From NCBI GenBank assembly GCA_022829145.1, contig CM040758.1, positions 27,090,575-27,154,574 of the forward strand: DNA of 64,000 bases, read 5' to 3'. A program made the position numbers and the translations under genes. The stretch is from Albula goreensis (lineage: Eukaryota > Chordata > Actinopteri > Albuliformes > Albulidae). Positions within the stretch are counted from its first letter, which is position 1. Every line of letters starts with the position of its first letter. Shown one piece after another: positions 34,306 to 46,890 of this stretch. The notes beneath the pieces were generated by a model. The model was not told where the DNA came from. It searched no databases and saw nothing but the letters and a program-made list of their open reading frames with translations.

Positions 34306-37300
34306 GTAATGGATTTCCTAAGGAGTCACTGATATATCCTTGTTATTTTCTGAGTGTTTTTGCTTGTTTTTATTAAAATGTCAGTCTAAGTTGAGAGCTA
34401 AGACTATAAAGCTTGTTTGGATTAGGATGATGAATCTCTTTCCTTCCAAAGAATACATATGCACTGTTTCACTGATTATCCATGATGCTGTGAAAATGCT
34501 TTTTACTGCCATTTTTCCTTCTGCTCAATGCACTATTTTTAAAATGTTTGAAAGTTTTATTTAGTTAATGTGTGTGCAGTGTGATTTATGGTTGTATTTG
34601 TGTGTATTTGTATGTGTATATGCACTCACTGCTGCTGCCTTCAGTACTGAATCACTTGAAGCAGAATAATGAGAGTGAACATGCAGCACAGGGGCTGATG
34701 GGTAAAATATCACTCATTAAAATCATTCTGCTCATCATACGCTGCACTGATACCTGTGAGTGTTACCTGTGCACAGGTGTAAGTTTGTCACCGGATTGAC
34801 TCTTACCTGTCTTTTTCGGTGTATATCATTCTATCTCTCAGGTGTTTTATATGCAGAATCAGTGATAAGGGGATTCTCTTATGTTACAGACTGTTTTAAA
34901 AGGAAAATGTTAAAACAGCAAGAATGTGCCTGTATTTTATATATCCTGCTTTTGCTCTTGTATTCCAGTAATTAAGTTTTGTTCTCATGTATCTAACCAG
35001 CTGATGCTGTAATAAAAATATATTAACATACATTTGTAGTGTTTGAGAGTGTGAATCATTAGTTTTGGATGTTTTTTTGTAAAAACTGTTTCTCCACTGA
35101 AATCTCAATGCTGTATCAAAGAGTGAGTGTTCCCAGTACAGTGCCCAGAGAAACAGCAAGGCTGAGTCTGAAAACGTTTTATATTCCAATGATAAATATT
35201 ATAAATAAATATTGCTCCCAATAAAATGAGTGTTATGTCTTTAAGCAGCACAAATGGAAGTATTTTTAATTTTATGACTGTTGTATGGTTCACAGCTGTC
35301 TTTAAATGTGCAGCTAAATGGCAGGGCTGTGTTTTCCTGTGAGGGGAGCTCTCTCTCACTCCTCGCTGAACTCACAAAGCACAATGGCCAGAGTGAGCCC
35401 AATATTACAAATGTGTCCCCCTCTCCTCCACTACCTCCTGGTGTCCCCCTCCCCCTTCAGGAGGGGTGCCAGTATCAGAGGGGGACAGGAGGACACATTT
35501 TTCCAGTATTGGGACTCGCCCACAGAATTCCCAGGAATCCATTTCCTCAGATAACATTCACAGCAGAGTGCTGACAGCACAGTCAGTGAGCAGATAGACA
35601 AATACACTAGGAATGTGTTTTTAAAAGACTTGCTTTTACACTCTGGGCAGCATTTCAAAATATGTTATGTAATTATAGTATGTAGGGGTTAACTTGCAGG
35701 TATTGCAGCTGCATGTCTAAACCACACCATTTCTAGAATAACAGTTAAAGCATTACAATAAAATCAGGGTCTAAAATGTTAAAATAAAATATGGTGTGTA
35801 ATTAAATATTCAGATAAACATACTTGTGTACCATCAAATACTACTGCAGCATTACATATGAAAATACAGAATATTTTCATACATAATCTCAATGAACCAT
35901 CCATTCTCTCTGCAGAACTGTGCTATCCACAGGTTTGAAATGTCTCAGCTGGAACTTCCCAGTCTTTACTGTGATGTCATGCTTGCCTCCTGTTGAGGCC
36001 ACACCCACCATCTGTGACAGGAAATGGAGCCTGTTCCTCCACAGGGTCAGCAAGGGTGGTGATGTAACTGTAAAGATGAACCAAGAAACACAATGACCAT
36101 GTTTGGACAAACACCCCTAATATGATATTAATATTTTAAAAATGGGAACATTGGGTTTTCCAAAAAATAAAATAATAACCTTCAGTTTTAGAGTTCAGAA
36201 ACAGCCACTACAGGGTCAATATAAACTTCCTGTCTTTTGAGGTTCTCACCAGTTCATCTGAGGACAGGGACATCCTGTCACATGACTGCCAGTTTCAGTG
36301 CCACTCCACCCTACTCTCTTTGTGCAAAGCAGTTATATGTACATTCTAAAGCACACTTTCTCCTTGCTGTTCCCCTTTTGCCAAAACCCCTGCTGTACTC
36401 CAGAAACTCAAACTGAACTCAGCTCATGGCTACATGTTTAGGTTAAACATGAAGCCACATGTAAAAAATTAAACATAAAAATGAGAACTGTTTAAGGTGC
36501 AGAATAAATGTGGAGCTGCAGATAAATAATGTGGTGCTGGAAATAACGATTGGATCAGGGCAGGTACTATTACCTATGTTATCAACTTTAAGTTCATCTA
36601 TGACCAGCTGAACACATTTTTTCTCTCTTTTTTAGTATCCAAACATAAAAATTTCCAGCAGAGGCTAAACGGAAAGCTGGGCCTTCTAATCTGTGAAGCT
36701 GCAGTGTCTTTAGTTTGCTGTCAGGAAAGATCAGAGTGTGCCCTTAGCGCACAGAAGCTGTTTGCTGACAAAGACCATGCAGGCACTGCTTCACTTTGTT
36801 TCCACAACAATATGAAAACATTTTCTCAGTCAAATATAGAATTCTTTATGCATGTATGAAGTTTCCTGTTTGTTGCTCAGTAACTTCCCCTTTAATGTTT
36901 TATCAGCTCCAGTCTCAGGGTTGTGAAGGGCGTGTCTGCGTAACGATTTCTGCACAGCCATTTTGCAGAGCAGCAAAATTTCTACCATTTTCTACATGAT
37001 CTCACAATTCACATCACACCCTTGAGCTCCTTTGTACCTCAACACTGCCATCTGCAGGGAATTATGAGGAGTGCGTGTATAAATGAGCAAACAGAGAAAA
37101 ACTTCTTTACAAATCAAAATGAATTCAGCCCATTCTCTGGAACATGTTTATTTTAGAAAAATACACAGAAACAGTATTTCAGAGGAAAACAAATTACATG
37201 TAATTTTAAAAATAGTGAATTGGCAGGAAATACACACATAAATATTACCAAAGCATATAGAAACACGATAAAACATGAAACATAGTAGACAGTGCACAGT

Positions 37301-37469
37301 GATGTTCTGCATCTCGGGGATGTTGCTAGGAGACACATCAGATGCCAAAATCAGGAGGATTCAGCATGATTTTCCCTCCCCATCACATGATTTTCCCTCC
37401 CCATCACATCTGTAACTTGCCTGGTCTGGGAGTGTAGTCAAACCTCTGCCATAATTCCTTATTTATTTG
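34306..37469. other. Stretch without recognised genes
   Basis: Several open frames of 60-97 codons exist here, but none has a recognisable domain, good start context or splice signals. The stretch includes one arm of a 52-bp inverted repeat (36249-36300) and a short direct duplication of GATTTTCCCTCCCCATCACA near 37370-37410. Confidence 0.5.
36249..36300 (+). repeat. 52-bp inverted repeat, left arm
   Basis: It contains CCAGTTCATCTGAGGACAGG and CATGACTGCCAG. The reverse complement occurs at 38945-38996 with about five mismatches and no indel. The pair brackets the 31-bp array. Confidence 0.75.
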
Positions 37470-38922
37470 CTCTGTACCCCAAAGCCCTGCCCCTTATTTA
37501 CTCTGTACCCCAAAGCCCTGCCCCTTATTTACTCTGTACCCCAAACCTCTGCCCCTTATTTACTCTGTACCCCAAAGCCCTGCCCCTTATTCACACTGTA
37601 CCCCAAAGCCCTGCCCCTTATTTACTCTGTACCCCAAAGCCCTGCCCCTTATTTACTCTGTACCCCAAAGCCCTGCCCCTTATTTACTCTGTACCCCAAA
37701 GCCCTGCCCCTTATTTACTCTGTACCCCAAAGCCCTGCCCCTTATTTACTCTGTACCCCAAAGCCCTGCCCCTTATTTACTCTGTACCCCAAAGCCCTGC
37801 CCCTTATTCACACTGTACCCCAAAGCCCTGCCCCTTATTTACTCTGTACCCCAAAGCCCTGCCCCTTATTTACTCTGTACCCCAAAGCCCCGCCCCTTAT
37901 TCACACTGTACCCCAAAGCCCTGCGCCTTATTTACTCTGTACCCCAAAGCCCTGCCCCTTATTTACTCTGTACCCCAAAGCCCTGCCCCTTATTTACTCT
38001 GTACCCCAAAGCCCTGCCCCTTATTCACTCTGTACCCCAAAGCCCTGCCCCTTATTCACACTGTACCCCAAAGCCCCGCCCCCCTTATTTACTCTGTACC
38101 CCAAAGCCCTACCCCTTATTCAAACTGTACCCCAAAGCCCTACCCCTTATTTACTCTGTACCCCAAAGCCCGGCCCCTTATTCACACTGTACCCCAAAGC
38201 CCTGCACCTTATTTACTCTGTACCCCAAAGCCCTGCCCCTTATTTACTCTGTACCCCAAAGCCCTGCTCCTTATTTACTCTGTACCCCAAAGCCCTGCCC
38301 CTTATTTACTCTGTACCCCAAAGCCCTGCCCCTTATTTACTCTGTACCCCAAAGCCCTGCCCCTTATTTACTCTGTACCCCAAAGCCCTGCCCCTTATTC
38401 ACACTGTACCCCAAAGCCCTGCCCCTTATTTACTCTGTACCCCAAAGCCCTGCCCCTTATTTACTCTGTACCCCAAAGCCCTGCCCCTTATTCACACTGT
38501 ACCCCAAAGCCCTGCGCCTTATTTACTCTGTACCCCAAAGCCCTGCCCCTTATTTACTCTGTACCCCAAAGCCCTGCCCCTTATTTACTCTGTACCCCAA
38601 AGCCCCACCCCTTATTCACACTGTACCCCAAAGCCCTGCCCCTTATTTACTCTGTACCCCAAAGCCCTGCCCCTTATTCACACTGTACCCCAAAGCCCTG
38701 CCCCTTATTTACTCTGTACCCCAAAGCCCTGCCCCTTATTCACACTGTACCCCAAAGCCCTGCGCCTTATTTACTCTGTACCCCAAAGCCCTGCCCCTTA
38801 TTTACTCTGTACCCCAAAGCCCTGCCCCTTATTTACTCTGTACCCCAAAGCCCTGCCCCTTATTCACACTGTACCCCAAAGCCCTGCCCCTTATTCACAC
38901 TGTACCCCAAAGCCCTGCGCCT
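37470..38922. repeat. Minisatellite, 31 bp unit, about 47 copies
   Basis: The unit contains CCCCTTATTTACTCTGTACC and CCAAAGCCCTG. A subset has TTCACACTG instead of TTTACTCTG, and these recur in patterns. The unit has no stop in any plus-strand frame, which produces a spurious 490-codon open frame (37467-38939). Confidence 0.97.
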
Positions 38923-38944
38923 GTGTACTAAGTGAGTAGAGGGG

Positions 38945-38996
38945 CACTGAACCTGGCAGTCATGTGACAGGATATCTATGTCCTCAGATGAACTGG
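38945..38996 (-). repeat. 52-bp inverted repeat, right arm
   Basis: Partner of 36249-36300; contains TGGCAGTCATGTGACAGGAT and CCTCAGATGAACTGG. Confidence 0.75.
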
Positions 38997-39469
38997 AGGG
39001 AAACTCAGGAACCTGCACTGACCTCTGCTGCTTGAGAAAACTGAGGATTGGGCAACAGGCCTCTCCCTGTTAGATTATTAATTATATATCACTGGTACAT
39101 TTGTCCAGATGAGTTGAAATATGTTTCTGACCTGATCAAACACACTTACACTGGGAGTTAATCAAGTAATGTTCTGTAAAGGAATATGCAATTCAATCAA
39201 AAATAAACTTTTAGTCTTTTTAAGGGCATATGCTAATTTATTTTGGTTTAAAAGAACGTGTGTCCTTATCTTAAGTAAAATAGAAAATATTCAACCTTTA
39301 TTCTTGTATAAAGCTCTTAAAGCGATGAATTTTCTGTTACATTGTTAGAAAATGACTACAGAAATAAATCATTTTTAGAGAACCATGAAGATGGGACCTT
39401 TCACTGTATGAATGAGTGAACAGACTGAAGATAAACAGGATAAAGTGTTGTCTGGACTGTGATGCCAGG

Positions 39470-39607
39470 AGCGAAGGAGGGAGGGGCAAGATCCTCAGCT
39501 CCTCCCACTGTACTGCTGGCAGTCTCCTGGTTCCCTCCCTCAGCCTGGAGAAGTAACTGGAGCTGCAACAGCAGAGGCCTCACTAACAGGCAGCCTCACC
39601 TGCGAGT
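39470..39607 (+). repeat. Dispersed repeat, copy 1
   Basis: The segment including CAGTCTCCTGGTTCCCTCCC and GCAGAGGCCTCACTAACAGG matches the reverse complement of 50135-50272 over about 138 bp. Two copies in opposite orientation suggest an unidentified transposable element. Confidence 0.75.
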
Positions 39608-39814
39608 GTCTTTGTGTGTGTGTGTGTGTGTGTGTGTTGTGCTGTTTTGGGTTAACCCTTTTCCTTGTATTTTCTTTGTTTTGGGAGTCCCCAATGCCTT
39701 TATGCCTTTTGAGAGAAATGCCCCCCCCCAAGGGAAGCCCAGGGGAAGCAGATTTGGGGCTCAAGGCAAGGATCCATAGACATGAAGTGTTTCCAATGAC
39801 ATGAAACACAGCAT

Positions 39815-39990
39815 TCTGAGCAGTGTTTACTCTTCAGCAGCTCCAGCAGAGGTGTGTGAGATTGTGAGGACTGATAAAGGGAGCAGCAGCATTAGCATAC
39901 AGGGTGCTGTGTGAAGCTGAGATGGGCGCTCCTCTCATCACCCTGACTCTGTGACTGAGGAACTAGATGGTGTGAAATAAATGACCATTG
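39815..39990. repeat. Direct duplication, copy 1 (about 180 bp)
   Basis: It shares GCAGTGTTTACTCTTCAGCA, GAGATTGTGAGGACTGATAA and CTGTGACTGAGGAACTAGA with 40409-40590. The copies differ by small indels and substitutions. Confidence 0.8.
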
Positions 39991-40408
39991 CCTCTTGACA
40001 TGTTGAGAAAAGAAACAGATTGCATGCTTAGACTGCTGCATGCTCCTTTAATGTGTTCACAGTATGTAAAAATGTAGTTCAAATGTAAGTTTAATTTGGT
40101 AACTTCAGGTAACTAACCCTTGAACGATATTCTTGGGGAAAATTGGAGGACCTCATAACTTGGTATCATAGATACATACCCACACTGAACCTGCCATGTC
40201 CATCAGCAGTAATGGCTGCATTATATCACACTTTTCCAGTGTGTGCTCGCTCTGTGGATTCATTCTGAGACACTCTAAGGGCCAGTTTGTCACTGAGAAT
40301 GACATTACATTTGTCACAGGACAGAAGCATAAACATGACACTCAAAATGGCTGCATGTGAACAGACCGTTGGGCCTCAGTGAAGAGACGCACATGAGTGA
40401 CTGTGGTC

Positions 40409-40590
40409 ACTTTGAACAGTGTTTACTCTTCAGCAGCTCCAGCAGAGGTGTGTGAGATTGTGAGGACTGATAAAGGGGGCAGCAGCATTAGCATAGAGGG
40501 TGCTGTGTGAAACCCAGACGGGCGCTCCTCCTCACCCTGACTCTGTGACTGAGGAACTAGAAGGTGTTAAATGTATGACCATTTGCCTCT
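40409..40590. repeat. Direct duplication, copy 2 (about 180 bp)
   Basis: Counterpart of 39815-39990, about 595 bp downstream. Confidence 0.8.
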
Positions 40591-41026
40591 GAACTTTAAA
40601 ATGTTGAGAAAGTAAACACACTAAAACATTTTTTGGGGTAGGCTGTGTTTTTCATGTCTTTTTAAGGCGAACACAATGCACTGAGAAGGAGCTCCAATTC
40701 AATGTGTGCCCCATGCACTCTTAAACACACAGACCCAACAAACAACACAGGACATGGTTTTCATATGTTGCACACTTGAAAAATGCGAGCGTGAGAACAG
40801 AGCTGTGAAAGTTCTCTTCCATGTGGTACAGCAGGCGCCTTTTCTACAGTTCAAACCTCAGCAACGCATGGCAAATGGAAGTAACAATCTCAACAACAAC
40901 AATAAAAAAAAAAAAAAAATAGTGTCGTGTCATTTTTTATTTTTAAACATAGAAGGAAGTACACGTCACAACTCATCTGTAGCCTGCTCAGGCCCTTCTC
41001 ACCTGCTGGCTCACAAAGCTAATGGT

Positions 41027-41470
41027 GGCACAGAGATCCCTGCTCTAAGCTAATGGGGCACAGAGCTGGGGGCCCTGCTCTAAGCTAATGGGGGCACAGA
41101 AGCTAATGGGGCAAAGAGCTCCCTGCTCTAAGCTAATGGGGCACAGAGCTCCCTGCTCTATGCTAATGGGGGCACAGAGCTCCCTGCTCTAAGCTAATGG
41201 GGCACAGAGCTAATGGGGGCCCTGCTCTAAGCAATAATGGGGCACAGAGCTGGGGCACAGAGCCCTGCTCTAAGCTAATGGGGCACAGAGCCCCTGCTCT
41301 AAGCTAATGGGGCACAGAGCCCTGCTCTATGCTAATAGGGCACAGAGCTGGCGCACAGAGCCCTGCTCTTAAGCTAATTAATGGGGCACAGAGCCCTGCT
41401 CTAAGCTAATGGGGCACAGAGCTCCCCGCTCTAAGCTAATAGGGCACAGCGCTCCCTGCTAAAGCTCCTC
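41027..41470. repeat. Minisatellite, 30-31 bp unit (first block)
   Basis: The unit contains GGCACAGAGCTCCCTGCTCT and AAGCTAATGG. This block is the most degraded of three, with many small deletions. The same unit forms 42609-43432 and 47785-49245. Confidence 0.93.
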
Positions 41471-41727
41471 AGATCTGGGGAATCTCATCTGAAGCTCTGA
41501 GAAACACCACTACCCTAAAACACCTTAGAGGTCATCTCACAAAACAGATCTCTGTCATACACAGCACATCAATATATACAGTAGCACCTCTGCATGGAGG
41601 CTTTGTTACCCTTTGATATTATATAATTAAATATGTTTTAAAAAAATATACCCGCCTGTGATTGTTAGTATTGTATATACTGGCCTGTCTGCATGTGCTT
41701 GTCATTACTGTCTCCTAATTTTGCTGC

Positions 41728-41819
41728 TTATCTAACCTGTGTAACTCTAGGAGCAGCAGCCTTCGGCTTCTTGGGGGGACAGTAAGTGCTGTTGGCGTAA
41801 ATGTCTTCATCAGCGGCTT
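41728..41819 (-). CDS. Receptor gene 3, Tyr-x-Asn tail exon, copy A (intact)
   Basis: Read on the minus strand, the exon follows TGTGTTTCAG and, entering in phase 1, encodes EAADEDIYANSTYCPPKKP, then KAAAPRVTQVR and a TAA stop. YANS fits the Y-x-N consensus bound by Grb2-type SH2 domains, and PPKKPK is a basic proline stretch. This looks like the last exon of a signalling tail. The tail exon at 49405 ends in phase 0, so a direct junction would be out of frame: an unrecognised intermediate exon, or a different acceptor, would be needed. Copies B and C lie at 43709 and 47091. Confidence 0.55.
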
Positions 41820-41847
41820 CTGAAACACAAACACACAGAGGAGAGAG

Positions 41848-42115
41848 TGAGAGAGAGACCTGGGGTAGAGGGAGGGAGAGAGGGAGAGACCTGGGTAGAG
41901 GGAGGGAGAGAGGGAGAGACCTGGGTAGAGGGAGGGAGAGACCTGGGTAGAGGGGAGGGAGGGAAACCTGGGCAGAGAGAGAGGGAGAGAGAGAGGGAGA
42001 GACCTGGGTAGAGAGGGGAGGGAGAGAGGGAGAGACCTTGGGTAGAAGGAGGGAGGGAGAGAGGGAGAGACCTGGGGTAGAGGGAGGGAAGGAGGGAGGA
42101 AAGAGAGAGGGAGTG
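41848..42115. repeat. GA-rich minisatellite next to tail exon A, about 30 bp unit
   Basis: Units carry GAGACCTGGGTAGAGGGAGG. On the minus strand it is a CT-rich tract directly upstream of the tail exon acceptor. Shorter equivalents are at 43848-43975 and 47217-47330. Confidence 0.9.
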
Positions 42116-42489
42116 AAAGGTTAGAAACCACTGCAGCCATTTAGTAAAGGGCTGATTCATTGAAATGTGGAACAAAGGGATTTCCCCCAATGTACAAAAA
42201 TGGAGACAAACATGATCCTGAATCACTTCCAGGACATCTTAGAGAGGTAATGAAACTCGGTTGTGAATATACAGCGCCCTTGATACTGTTTATGACATGT
42301 GTACAGGTAATGGATCCCTGACTGTTTATCTCCTACACCTTGCACTAAAATCTTAATCCAGGTCATGACATTGCAGGAATGCATGAGGTTGGTTTGTGTA
42401 TGATGTACTTTGGGCAATATTTAAACACCCAGTAGTGACAGAGACAGATATGCAGCCTTACCAGTTTGTTCCAACTGCTGAATCTGAGT

Positions 42490-42607
<118 letters not shown>

Positions 42608-42608
42608 C

Positions 42609-43432
42609 TCTAGAGAATGGGGACAGAGCTCCCTAACAGAGGCACAGAGCTCCCTGCTCTAAGCTAATGGGGCACAGAGCTCCCTGCTCTAAGCTAATGG
42701 GGGCACAGAGCTCCCTGCTCTAAGCTAATGGGGCACAGAGCTCCCTGCTCTAAGCTAATGGGGCACAGAGCTCCCTGCTCTAAGCTAATGGGGCACAGAG
42801 CTCCCTGCTCTAAGCTAATGGGGCACAGAGCTCCCTGCTCTAAGCTAATGGGGCACAGAGCCTGCTCTAAGCTAATGGGGCACAGAGCTCCCGCTCTAAG
42901 CTAATGGGGCACAGAGCTCCCTGCTCTAAGCTAATGGGGCACAGAGCTCCCTGCTCTAAGCTAATGGGGCACAGAGCTCCCTGCTCTAAGCTAATGGGGC
43001 ACAGAGCTCCCTGCTCTAAGCTAATGGGGGCACAGAGCTCCCTGCTCTAAGCTAATGGGGGCACAGAGCTCCCTGGTAATTGGGCACAGAGAGCTCCCTG
43101 TTCTAAGCTAATGGGGGCACAGAACTCCCTGCTCTAAGCTACTGGGGCACAGAGCTCCCCGCTCTAAGCTAATGGGGCACAGAGCTCCCTTCTCTAAGCT
43201 AATGGGGCACAGAGCTCCCCGCTCTAAGGTAATGGGGCACAGAGCTCCCTGCTCTAAGCTAATGGGGCACAGAGCTCCCTGCTCTAAGCTAATGGGGCAC
43301 AGAGCTCCCTGCTCTAAGCTAATGGGGCAGAGAGCTCCCTGCTCTAAGCTAATGGGGCACAGAGCTCCCTGCTCTGCTAATGGGGCACAGAGCTCCCTGC
43401 TCTATGCTAATGGGGCACAGAGCTCCCTGCTA
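42609..43432. repeat. Minisatellite, 30-31 bp unit (second block), about 27 copies
   Basis: Same unit as 41027-41470. Copies are more uniform here. It separates tail-exon units A and B. Confidence 0.95.
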
Positions 43433-43708
43433 AAGCTCCTCAAATCTGGGGAATCTCGTCTGAAGCTCTGAGAAACACCACTACCCTAAAACATCTTAGA
43501 GGTCATCTCACAAAACAGATATCTGTCATACACAGCACATCAATATATACAGTAGCACCTCTGCATGGAGGCTTTGTTACCCTTTGATATTACAATATTC
43601 ATTTACTTAAAATTATGTTTTAAAAACTATACCTTCCCATGATTGTCTGTTTTGTATATCCTGGCCTGTCTACATGTGCATGTCATTACTGTCTCCTAAT
43701 TTTGCTGC

Positions 43709-43799
43709 TTATCTAACCTGTGTAACTCTAGGAGCAGCAGCCTTCGGCTTCTTGGGGGACTGTAAGTGCTGTTGGCGTAAATGTCTTCATCAGTGGCTT
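43709..43799 (-). pseudogene. Receptor gene 3, tail exon copy B (frameshifted)
   Basis: This is the counterpart of copies A and C, beginning EATDEDIYANSTYS. A run of six C (minus strand) in A and C is five here, so the reading frame is lost after the tyrosine motif. A single homopolymer base could also be a sequencing error. Confidence 0.6.
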
Positions 43800-43847
43800 C
43801 TGAAACACAAACACACAGAGGAGAGAGTGAGAGAGAGACCTGGGGTA

Positions 43848-43975
43848 GAGGGAGGGAGAGAGGGAGAGACCTGGGGTAGAGGGGGAGAGAGGGAGAGACC
43901 TGGGTGAGGGAGGGAGAGAGGGAGAGACCTGGGTAGAGGGAGGGAGAGAGGGAAAAGAGAGAGGGAGTGACAGAG
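43848..43975. repeat. GA-rich minisatellite next to tail exon B
   Basis: Short version of the array at 41848-42115. Confidence 0.85.
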
Positions 43976-44344
43976 TTAGAAACCACTGCAGCCATTTAGT
44001 AAAGGGCTGATTCATTGAAATGTGGAACAAAGGGATTTCCCCCAATGTACAAAAATGGAGACAAACATGATCCTGAATCACTTCCAGGACATCTTAGAGA
44101 GGTAATGAAACTCGGTTGTGAATATACAGCGCCCTTGATACTGTTTATGACATATGTACAGGTAATGGATCCCTGACTGTTTATCTCCTACACCTTGCAC
44201 TAAAATCTTAATCCAGGTCATGACATTGCAGGAATGCATGAGGTTGGTTTGTGTATGATGTACTTTGGGCAATATTTAAACACCCAGTAGTGACAGAGAC
44301 AGATATGCAGCCTTACCAGTTTGTTCCAACTGCTGAATCTGAGT

Positions 44345-44345
<1 letters not shown>

Positions 44346-44378
<33 letters not shown>
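44346..44378. repeat. (GA)n microsatellite abutting the LINE
   Basis: About 33 bp of GA. The LINE 3' end (minus strand) begins directly after it, at GGCTTAAACAG. Confidence 0.9.
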
Positions 44379-44379
<1 letters not shown>

Positions 44380-44382
<3 letters not shown>

Positions 44383-46890
44383 CTTAAACAGTACTTCATT
44401 GAGCCATTTACATCAATGGACACCAAATATAAAAATCCAATTAGCAAAACTCATTTATGTTCTGTTCAAACAATAAATAAATGCATGAATACATTACAAT
44501 TCAACCTCAACAACACAGTGTTGCAAAACATCAGCTAAGTTTTACATCTAAGAGAATTTAAAATCCAATACCCCATCATCTCCTACTTCACACAACAGTC
44601 TGCCTTCCGACCATATTTCAGAAAACCCCATGAGGTCATTGACCAGTTTGAAATAAGCATACTCAGTCTTGATTCGCACAATCACCATCCCTTTAGAAAC
44701 ACCCTCTGCATCCGTTGAACCAGTACCTGATCTTATTTTTATGAGTTTTCCAAATGGCAATCTTGGCTGTAACCAAAAGAAAATTTAATAAACAAATTTT
44801 CCTCCTCTTATTGAAGTTGTACTGGGGACCACTGATAAAACTCTGAAGAAAAAACTACACCAAAACCTTCAAAACAATTCAGTCTTTCAAAGAATTAAAA
44901 AGCCTCTCAACCTCAAACAGTTAATAAACAAATGGTCTACTGTCTCATTAGCCGCACAGAGAGGAAACTCCCTCTCCACTGCTGGATTCAGGTGTGCCAC
45001 GTGTCTGTATGTTGCTGTAGGCCCGAGAATCTGCCTCCACTCTAAATCGGCTGTACGCTCCTCAACAGGAGGTTTGTACAGGAACCTCCAGCATCCTCTA
45101 AGCGAGAAGTCTGGTCCAAACACTTCTGACCACCTCCAGGCTCACATTCTTCTTAGAACTGACTCTGTGGGCATTAAAAGTCATCTGCCACACTCTTAAA
45201 AGGGACCGATAAAATGGAGTCAAATTGCTCAAGTCCATGTCCTTCAGCTTCAGTAAAAAAAGCTGTCTATCATAGCCAAGCCCCGATACTTTTCCTTAAA
45301 AGAACACATGCCACACTGACCCAACCAAGGTCTTTTAACTTTTCAGCCTGCAATTGAAAAGTGTTAACTCGGCTCCTCACGTCCCCCAGGCTCTGCCCAC
45401 CCTCTTCCACAGGTAGGTACAACATGGGCGCTGGAATCCAGTGCTGCCCTGACCAAAAAAAAAGTTCACAAATGTCCTCTGCAGCTCCTTTATCAGATTG
45501 TCTGGAGGCTCCAGTACATTAAGCTTGTGCCATAGCATAGAGGTGGTTATTAACAACCAAGACTCTACCCCTGTAGGATGGCTCGGGTAATAGCCAGCGC
45601 CATTTAGACAACCTAGCAGACACTTTCCCCAGCACTCCCTCTCAATTTTTATGTTGATATGCTTCCGTACCTGGAAAAACACTGAACTTTAAGACCCTCC
45701 CTTCTCCACTGTTAACCCCCTAGAAGCTGAGGGGTTCCCATTATTCCATGGACCCACAAAAACCCCTCACTCTTAGCCTAATTAACTTTGGAAGATGAGG
45801 TCCTCTCATATATGTTTGAACTCTTTCCATGGGCTAAAATGTCCACATGCCCCGTGATAAAAACAGTAACATCATCCGCATACGCTGATCCCAAACAAAC
45901 TGCCTCCCTAAGATCCCCGGTACAAGAAACCCTTTTTGATTACTCCTTAATCTACATAATAGAGGCTCGATTGCCAGGATATACAACTGTCCAGAAAGAG
46001 GACAACCTTGTCGAATCCCTCTCTTCATAGGTACTGAGCAACACAAGCCACCCACCATTTTGAGCATGACCGAAGCCCCTGCATTCAACAATCTTAACCA
46101 AGACATAAAATTCTTTCGAAACCCAAAAGCCTTCAAAACATTTAAGTGGCACAGCCAGGGGAAAGCTACTGAACAGCATCTGAGAGCTCATCTAAACCGA
46201 TCAACTTTTCCAAAGCACTGTTGTCCTCCGGATCCAGCTTGGGGAGGCCTTGCAACAGCTGAGCTGTACACTCAGGGTCACAGTCCGTTTCGCCATTTAG
46301 CTCTGAATAAAAATCAGCTGCCATCCTCCTCATTTCCACAAGGTCAGTAGTTACTGTCCCATCATCCTGGCGAAGATGAAGAATATGTTTCTGTTCTGCT
46401 ACCTTGTGTTCCAGATTAAAAAGAATAAGCGGTAGGAGCATATATATCTTTAATTTAGGACATTCTGGCTCTAATCAATGCCATGCTCCCGCAAAAAAAA
46501 TCCTTAGCTTCAGTTTTTTCCCCACTGAAGTCACAACACTCCCCTTAGTAACACTCATATCTTTTTCCATATCAATGATTTCTTTCTCTAACTTTTCAAT
46601 ATTTTGTTTCAGAACAGCTGTCGAGCCATATGCAAAATGCTGACAAAAAACTCTTATCTGCGTTTTTCCAACCTCCCACCATTGAGTCAGATTTTCAAAA
46701 GTTGTCTTATTCATCCTCCATATTTCCCAAAATAGGTATCCCATGTGGTAATCAGAAAAACATTTTCCACTGGTAAAACTACATGCATTTGCAATCCAGT
46801 TATTATAATAATTACTCAAATAAATCCTATCCAACCTAGCACCAATGACTTTAGAATCAATTATCTTTATCCATGTGTCCATGTGTATTG
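44380..46890 (-). mobile_element. Degenerate Tx1/L1-like LINE (non-LTR retrotransposon), 5' truncated
   Basis: Minus-strand reading fragments follow the order of a LINE ORF2. The end of the endonuclease domain (ARLDRIYLSNYYNNW) is near 46800. The connector is at 46441-46166. Reverse transcriptase is near 45900-46136, with GIRQGCPLSGQLYILAIEPL. A catalytic YADD (AYADDVTVF) lies at 45871-45882 but in another frame. A C-terminal Cys-His motif (LCAANETVDHLFINC) lies near 44950. Frameshifts and stops break it throughout, so it is inactive. The wording of the RT motifs is typical of the Tx1 group of L1-like elements. The 3' end sits against a (TC)n tract on the element's own strand. Confidence 0.88.

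Larger units (their letters stand above)
38923..41026. other. Stretch without recognised genes; dispersed repeats
   Basis: It holds the second arm of the 52-bp inverted repeat (38945-38996), a (TG)n run near 39612-39639, a block inverted relative to 50135-50272, and a 180-bp direct duplication (39815-39990 and 40409-40590). No open frame resembles a known protein. Confidence 0.55.

Noticed and set aside
34340..36110. Cluster of 60-97 codon frames between arrays
   Set aside because: They overlap on both strands, have AT-driven composition and no recognisable family.
37467..38939. 490-residue open frame as a real repetitive protein gene
   Set aside because: It is a pure 31-bp minisatellite without stops; there is no start context, splice site or unique sequence at either end.
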